A DNA stretch of 64,000 nucleotides. It comes from an uncultured Halocynthiibacter sp. (GTDB lineage: Bacteria; Pseudomonadota; Alphaproteobacteria; Rhodobacterales; Rhodobacteraceae). The stretch covers positions 52,228-116,227 of the forward strand of contig CANNCD010000007.1 of NCBI GenBank assembly GCA_947503035.1, written 5' to 3'. The notes beneath the pieces are model-generated. The model saw nothing but the letters and a program-made list of their open reading frames with translations, was not told where the DNA came from and made no database searches. How positions within the stretch are numbered: position 1 is the stretch's first letter; each line of letters starts with the position of its first letter. Below are positions 61,950 to 64,000 of the stretch, piece by piece. A program made the translations under genes and the position numbers.

Positions 61950-62689
61950 CCGGCTGGCGCGCGGGGATCGCGGCGACCTGCCTTGCCATTGCGATATGGC
62001 AGGGGGTGATCTGGGCGACAGGCGTGGCGCGGTTCATCCTGCCGCCGCCCACATTGGTGGCACAAACGATCTGGGACAGCCGCGCCTTGCTTGCCGAACA
62101 TGCGCTGATCACCATGTCCGAGGTTCTGATTGGGTTCGTCCTTGGTGGGGTGCTGGGGTTCATCTCGGCCATCGGTCTTGTGGCGTCGCCCACCGCGCGC
62201 GCCCTTGTTCGACCGATCCTTGTGTTCAGCCAATCGATCCCCGTTTTCGCGCTTGCGCCGATCCTGACGCTCTGGCTCGGCTTTGGGTTGGGCTCGAAAA
62301 TCGCGATGGCCCTGATCATCATCTACTTCCCTGTGACGTCTTCGTTTTTTGATGCGCTCATGCGGACCAACCGCGACTGGATTGGGTTGGCCCAGGTCAT
62401 GGGCGCACATCCCGCCCGCATCATGTGGCACATCCGCGTGCCCGCCGCGCTTCCGGGCTTTGCGTCGGGGCTTCGGCTTGCGGCGGTCTATGCGCCCATT
62501 GGGGCAATCATCGGAGAATGGGTTGGCGCGTCCAAGGGGCTTGGGTACCTCATGTTGCTGGCCAACGGGCGTGCCAAGACGGACCTGATGTTCGCTGCCC
62601 TTATCGTTCTGGCGATTCTGACCGTCCTTATGCACGCTGGGGTGAATAGGCTCTGCGAACGCTTCTTTGATCGTCCGGACGAACCCTGA
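61946..62689 (+). CDS. thiX: thiamin-precursor ABC transporter permease ThiX
   Basis: A 247-residue permease of the SsuC/TauC/ThiX class with about six membrane segments, and the EAA-like loop GLAQVMGAHPARIMWHIRVPAALPGFASGL. The start is GTG at 61946, overlapping the tenA_E stop (GTGA). Last gene of the operon; its stop is only 6 bp from the convergent unknown gene, and no clear terminator is seen. Confidence 0.9.
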   Translation: MTGWRAGIAATCLAIAIWQGVIWATGVARFILPPPTLVAQTIWDSRALLAEHALITMSEVLIGFVLGGVLGFISAIGLVASPTARALVRPILVFSQSIPVFALAPILTLWLGFGLGSKIAMALIIIYFPVTSSFFDALMRTNRDWIGLAQVMGAHPARIMWHIRVPAALPGFASGLRLAAVYAPIGAIIGEWVGASKGLGYLMLLANGRAKTDLMFAALIVLAILTVLMHAGVNRLCERFFDRPDEP

Positions 62690-62695
62690 CACACC

Positions 62696-63457
62696 CTAAC
62701 AGGTTACATCAAAGTAGGTCTTCACAAAGGTATTCACGCTCTTGGACCGATCTGTGCAGGCCAGCGCCAAGTTGCCACCGTCGCCCACATGTGCCTGCAG
62801 GCCGGTGATGAGGTCATCATAGTCGGCGCTCCCCCTCTGAGCGATAACAGCGTCGCTCTTTTGTCGTTTCGGAAAATCCACGGCCATAAGCGTAAAGATG
62901 GCGTCTTCAGGTACATCTCCATCGATCAAAAAGACCAGCTGGTTGTTGGTTTGCCCGAGATAAGTGAGCCGATAGCTTGGGCTTAGACATTCAAAGCACA
63001 GGTCGGGGTGATAGTATTCATAGACCTCTGAGGCGTATCCAAAGCTCTCCTTGCTATAGAACTCTGTGGTGCGCGTGAAAATGCTGTCGCTGTCTTCTTC
63101 CTTCAATTGAATTACAAGGACATCGGTTTGGAGAGCAGGGTTCTTAAAGCCGTCATTGATCCCATAGCCCTGTGCGCGTCCCTCATAGGTCTTTCCGTCA
63201 TCGGTATACGAGATCACCCGCGCGTGTGTGGAGGTAAAATGAGGATCACGACTAAAGTGGGGGTTGGTACCGTCGAAAATTCCGACAAGCTTGAGCTCAC
63301 GGGGGACCCAATATCGCGACACCTTTAGGGGGATGTAATACTCTTGGCTTGCGCTGAGGGTGCGATATCCAATGGGAACAACGCGCAAGGCGACGAAAAT
63401 AAGACCCAGAAAGAACATGGTCTTCCCGAGTGTTTTGATTTTGGGTCCAAAGGTCAT
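62696..63457 (-). CDS. membrane-anchored or exported hypothetical protein, unrecognised
   Basis: A 253-residue protein I do not recognise. It has one N-terminal hydrophobic segment (about 13-30: MFFLGLIFVALRVVP), then a mostly beta-type region with VISYTDDGKTYEGRAQGYG and a Cys pair at CFEC, ending with a disulfide-capable C-terminal Cys. It resembles DUF3592-like proteins only in general layout; I do not claim that family. The codon use and A+T content are unlike those of the neighbours, so it may be accessory. The ATG at 63457 with GAGG upstream is preferred over one at 63559. Confidence 0.65.
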   Translation of the reverse strand: MTFGPKIKTLGKTMFFLGLIFVALRVVPIGYRTLSASQEYYIPLKVSRYWVPRELKLVGIFDGTNPHFSRDPHFTSTHARVISYTDDGKTYEGRAQGYGINDGFKNPALQTDVLVIQLKEEDSDSIFTRTTEFYSKESFGYASEVYEYYHPDLCFECLSPSYRLTYLGQTNNQLVFLIDGDVPEDAIFTLMAVDFPKRQKSDAVIAQRGSADYDDLITGLQAHVGDGGNLALACTDRSKSVNTFVKTYFDVTC

Positions 63458-63575
63458 GCGCGCCTCATTCAAGGTATGATGAGGGATGAACGCTAGACGG
63501 GCTGGTGTAATGACGCAACGACCAAATCGGTCGGGCGCGAAGCCATTGTAATTCATCACAGATTGTAAGGGATGT

Positions 63576-63652
63576 TGGTAGCGGAGGAGGGACTTGAACC
63601 CCCGACACGCGGATTATGATTCCGCTGCTCTAACCACCTGAGCTACTCCGCC
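63576..63652 (-). tRNA. tRNA-Met (CAU), elongator type
   Basis: 77 nt including an encoded CCA end. The acceptor GGCGGAG pairs with CUCCGCU, the D arm is GCUCAGGUGGUUAGAGC, the anticodon stem GCGGA/UCCGC encloses AUCAUAA with anticodon CAU, and the T arm is GGGGGUUCAAGUCCCUC. The mismatch-free first pair region and loop are those of elongator Met in alphaproteobacteria; initiator features (three GC pairs below the loop) are absent. A tRNA-Ile with modified CAU is less likely. Confidence 0.93.
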
Positions 63653-63665
63653 GTAAGTGAGGGCT

Positions 63666-63694
63666 GAATTACGGGAGAGCGCCGGAAGGGTCAA
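63666..63694 (-). promoter_or_regulatory. sigma-70-type promoter of the tRNA-Met gene
   Basis: On the minus strand TTGACC (63689-63694) and TAATTC (63666-63671) are separated by 17 bp; the tRNA 5' end lies 14 bp downstream of the -10. Confidence 0.8.
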
Positions 63695-64000
63695 GAGAAA
63701 AACATCGGATTCCGTGGATTTTTGTAAAGCAGAGTGGGAGCGCCCGCTCGCCTGCTGACAGGTGCCAAGACAACGAGTCGGAGAGGGTAAGGATGGTTCC
63801 AATATGTATACTATATATATGCGCAGAAAAATCGTGAGGGAAATGCACGACGGATATGCACGGGTTTTGGCGGGGATGAATTCGTGTTTCGGCGGATGAT
63901 TGGCATGTAGATACTTTAACTCCTTGAAATCATTGTTATTTTGATCTTTTTTGTATTTTTGTGAGTTTTTATTGATTTAGGTGTTGCGACTCTGTGCGGG
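63695..64000. other. AT-rich end of window without recognised gene
   Basis: About 300 bp, strongly AT-rich in the last 120 bp, with TATATATA near 63816 and T-rich runs at 63942-63975. No credible coding frame with a ribosome-binding site, RNA gene, or repeat of the tRNA end was seen here. Confidence 0.5.

Noticed and set aside
63614..63802. Frame overlapping the tRNA-Met gene
   Set aside because: It covers the tRNA and its promoter and has no coding signals.
63695..64000. Possible start of an integrated element after the tRNA
   Set aside because: The AT-rich DNA is on the 5' side of the tRNA and no att-like repeat or integrase is seen.

Overview
The window reads as chromosomal DNA of a marine-type alphaproteobacterium of the order Rhodobacterales (Roseobacter/Rhodobacter group). 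The evidence is protein-level: a 318-residue Mcl1-type L-malyl-CoA/beta-methylmalyl-CoA lyase, membrane-anchored cytochrome cy, the TrcR/DUF1013 regulator, COQ9, a TIGR02302/DUF4175 protein, a short SRP RNA, and oxygen-dependent HemF. Genes are tightly packed with many ATGA or GTGA stop/start overlaps and several tail-to-tail overlaps of 4 to 17 nt. No phage, insertion sequence, CRISPR array or clear genomic island was seen, so this is mostly core genome with some accessory operons.

Layout. 1-4.8 kb: end of a DUF4175 protein, a zinc-ribbon membrane protein, ftsE-ftsX-plsC, and accA. 4.9-10.4 kb: an AraC-GyrI regulator, then two divergent units. One is mcl1 with an Asp/Glu racemase-like gene. 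The other is dgcN-dgcA-dat, for D-glutamate/D-amino-acid breakdown. A perfect 14-bp inverted repeat places one arm in front of each unit. 10.4-16.3 kb: an acidic RTX-like protein made of two tandem copies, a DUF1244 protein, pyk, rpmI-rplT and a Hint-domain protein. 16.4-20.9 kb: pheS, an ASCH-domain gene, pheT and a YtoQ gene. 20.9-28 kb: a glutathione transferase, mscL, ald with a divergent Lrp/AsnC regulator, rpsU, COQ9, a quinone oxidoreductase, a T2 ribonuclease with an altered catalytic position, and trcR.

27.5-37.3 kb: an unrecognised gene, the dnaX-ybaB-recR operon, rsgA, the SRP RNA gene with its own promoter, a cyclic-nucleotide phosphodiesterase without a visible signal peptide, nudC, an SRPBCC protein, pheA and cycM. 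37.4-44.5 kb: the yejABEF peptide transporter and a SPOR-domain D,D-carboxypeptidase. 44.8-50.6 kb: clpS, an RsmC-like methyltransferase, an SDR protein lacking its catalytic lysine, a lipoprotein, and heme genes hemF, hemE and hemC. 50.6-57.5 kb: the five-gene urea transporter urtABCDE and a divergent LysR regulator whose start codon lies inside a perfect inverted repeat. 57.5-58.5 kb: a HAMP-only membrane protein and cueR.

58.6-62.7 kb: a thiamin-precursor salvage operon under a TPP riboswitch (thiY, tenA of the cysteine type, thiZ, tenA of the TenA_E type, thiX). It has an unusually long leader between aptamer and first gene. The window closes with an unrecognised membrane-anchored protein, an elongator tRNA-Met gene with a good sigma-70 promoter, and about 300 bp of AT-rich sequence without a recognisable gene.

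The best candidates for new biology are the shared operator and D-amino-acid/malyl-CoA lyase pairing, the ASCH gene inside pheS-pheT, the paired TenA types under a long TPP leader, the degenerate SDR, the duplicated RTX protein, and the hairpin over the LysR start. No clearly new multi-gene defence or mobile system was found.
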